42,672 nucleotides of DNA from Proteobacteria bacterium UBA652 (lineage in GTDB: Bacteria > Pseudomonadota > Gammaproteobacteria > Nitrosococcales > Methylophagaceae), in the NCBI GenBank assembly GCA_002299915.1, contig DBOG01000020.1:1350-44021 (forward strand), read 5' to 3'. The translations under genes were made by a program, and so were the position numbers. The notes under the pieces were generated by a model. That model saw only the letters and a program-made list of their open reading frames with translations, searched no databases and had not been told where the DNA came from. Of the stretch, positions 41,991 to 42,672 are shown piece by piece (position 1 is the stretch's first letter; every line of letters starts with the position of its first letter).

Positions 41991-42607
41991 CTATAGCGGT
42001 TTAGTATAAACAAACGCGCCACGAATTTGCCCAGCAGAAAAGCCCGTTGCATGATCATTAGGATACAGCGCCGTCAGTTTCGCCTGCACTTCTGGCGCAA
42101 TCGATTCACCATGACACGTTAAGCAAATAGCGCCTGTCGGTATCGCCTTCATCATCCTAAACTGTTGGCCACCTGTTACCTCAGCAATATCGACATATTT
42201 CAAGGTCTCGATCGCTTTACCGTTCGCAACACGTGCTTCAAAATCTTGTAATACTTTTGCTTGCCACGCATTCGGCACACCTAGTATCGCATTCCGATTT
42301 TTCATACTCACACGGGTAAGGGTCGCCCCATATTCTCCCCCAATTTTCTCCGCCAACACAGGTGCACGAGAATGACAGACCTCAATCGCATTGACAGGCC
42401 CACCGTTTTTCATTGCACCGATTAATTCAGATTTCAATGTGGTTACAAATTGCTTGATCACCCCTTTTGCCTCAGCAATATGGGCTGATTTTTCAGCCTC
42501 AGTGACCGCCGGCTGCTCCGTTTCATTCTCCGTACATCATTATTTGGATCACACGCTGTTAATGTCACCCCCAGCCCCACTAAACCCACAATGATTAATG
42601 TGCGCAT
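41991..42607 (-). pseudogene. Frameshifted DUF3365 (Tll0287-like) haem lipoprotein gene
   Basis: Two frames together make one protein. The ATG at 42607, after a good ribosome site (aaaggg), encodes a lipoprotein signal with lipobox TLTAC followed by DPNNDV. That frame then turns into a basic, non-protein-like tail and stops at 42458. The other frame, open from 42536, reads ENETEQPAVTEAEKSAHIAE (20 residues) and the whole DUF3365 domain, with VNAIEVCHSRAP, CLTCH and GFSAGQIRGAF. A one-base loss between about 42500 and 42536 explains the break. The domain binds a single c-type haem and acts as a periplasmic redox or sensor module. It could be a real pseudogene or a sequencing error. Confidence 0.75.
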
Positions 42608-42672
42608 TTTATTCACCCTTTCATTATATATAATTTGCATAATTATATTTATTACTATTATATATAGTGTTC
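42608..42672 (-). promoter_or_regulatory. A+T-rich probable promoter of the DUF3365 gene
   Basis: The last 65 bp of the window are strongly A+T-rich, with several TATAAT-like hexamers on the minus strand just upstream of the ribosome site. A promoter here is likely, but a single -35/-10 pair cannot be chosen with confidence. Confidence 0.35.

Overview
The window looks like the chromosome of a gammaproteobacterial methylotroph of moderate to low G+C, possibly Methylophaga-like. The evidence is a lanthanide-type methanol dehydrogenase (XoxF), tetrahydromethanopterin (H4MPT)-linked C1 genes, and gammaproteobacterial gene pairs (petABC-sspA-sspB, glyQ-glyS-gmhB-plsC, gshB/tonB, uvrA with a divergent YajR-type transporter). 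The genus assignment is inference. No rRNA, tRNA, CRISPR array, prophage or intact insertion sequence was seen.

Layout. 1-5.4 kb: thioredoxin reductase, an LplT-like MFS protein, and an Atm1-type ABC exporter coupled to a small exported protein. The two intergenic gaps and the left edge carry copies of a palindromic repeat. 5.5-9.8 kb: a pseudoazurin with an activator-type promoter, then the cytochrome bc1 operon petABC, sspA and sspB. 9.8-17.9 kb: a methanol-oxidation region with an exported unknown, a DUF302 lipoprotein, xoxJ, xoxF, gltX, and a 'quinoprotein relay' pair (zinc metallohydrolase and SoxYZ-like carrier) with a small Cys-rich exported protein. 18.1-22.0 kb: an operon of an MtdA/MtdC-type dehydrogenase, beta-RFAP synthase, MtdB and an ATP-grasp protein, covering C1 oxidation and H4MPT biosynthesis.

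22.0-28.0 kb (minus strand): a degenerate REC-PAS-EAL protein of FimX type, an acyltransferase, gmhB, glyS and glyQ. 28.0-35.4 kb: gshB, apbE and tonB, then uvrA facing a YajR-type MFS transporter. 35.4-39.5 kb: an accessory segment with a secreted beta-helix protein followed by gapJ-arsJ, an arsenate-detoxification pair. 39.5-40.9 kb: a decayed zinc-responsive locus with zur, a MerC-family protein, a 63-codon 3' remnant of a zrgA/DUF2796 gene and a Zur-box palindrome upstream. The right end holds an RlmI-like methyltransferase and a frameshifted DUF3365 haem lipoprotein gene.

How the genes fit together. Methanol would be oxidised in the periplasm by XoxF with XoxJ, and possibly with the SoxYZ-like carrier and its metallohydrolase. 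Formaldehyde would be handled through H4MPT, whose synthesis and methylene-H4MPT oxidation are encoded in the 18-22 kb operon. fae, mch, fhc, the XoxF cytochrome (xoxG) and PQQ biosynthesis genes are not in the window and must lie elsewhere if present. Respiratory electrons would pass through the bc1 complex, with pseudoazurin as a possible soluble carrier.
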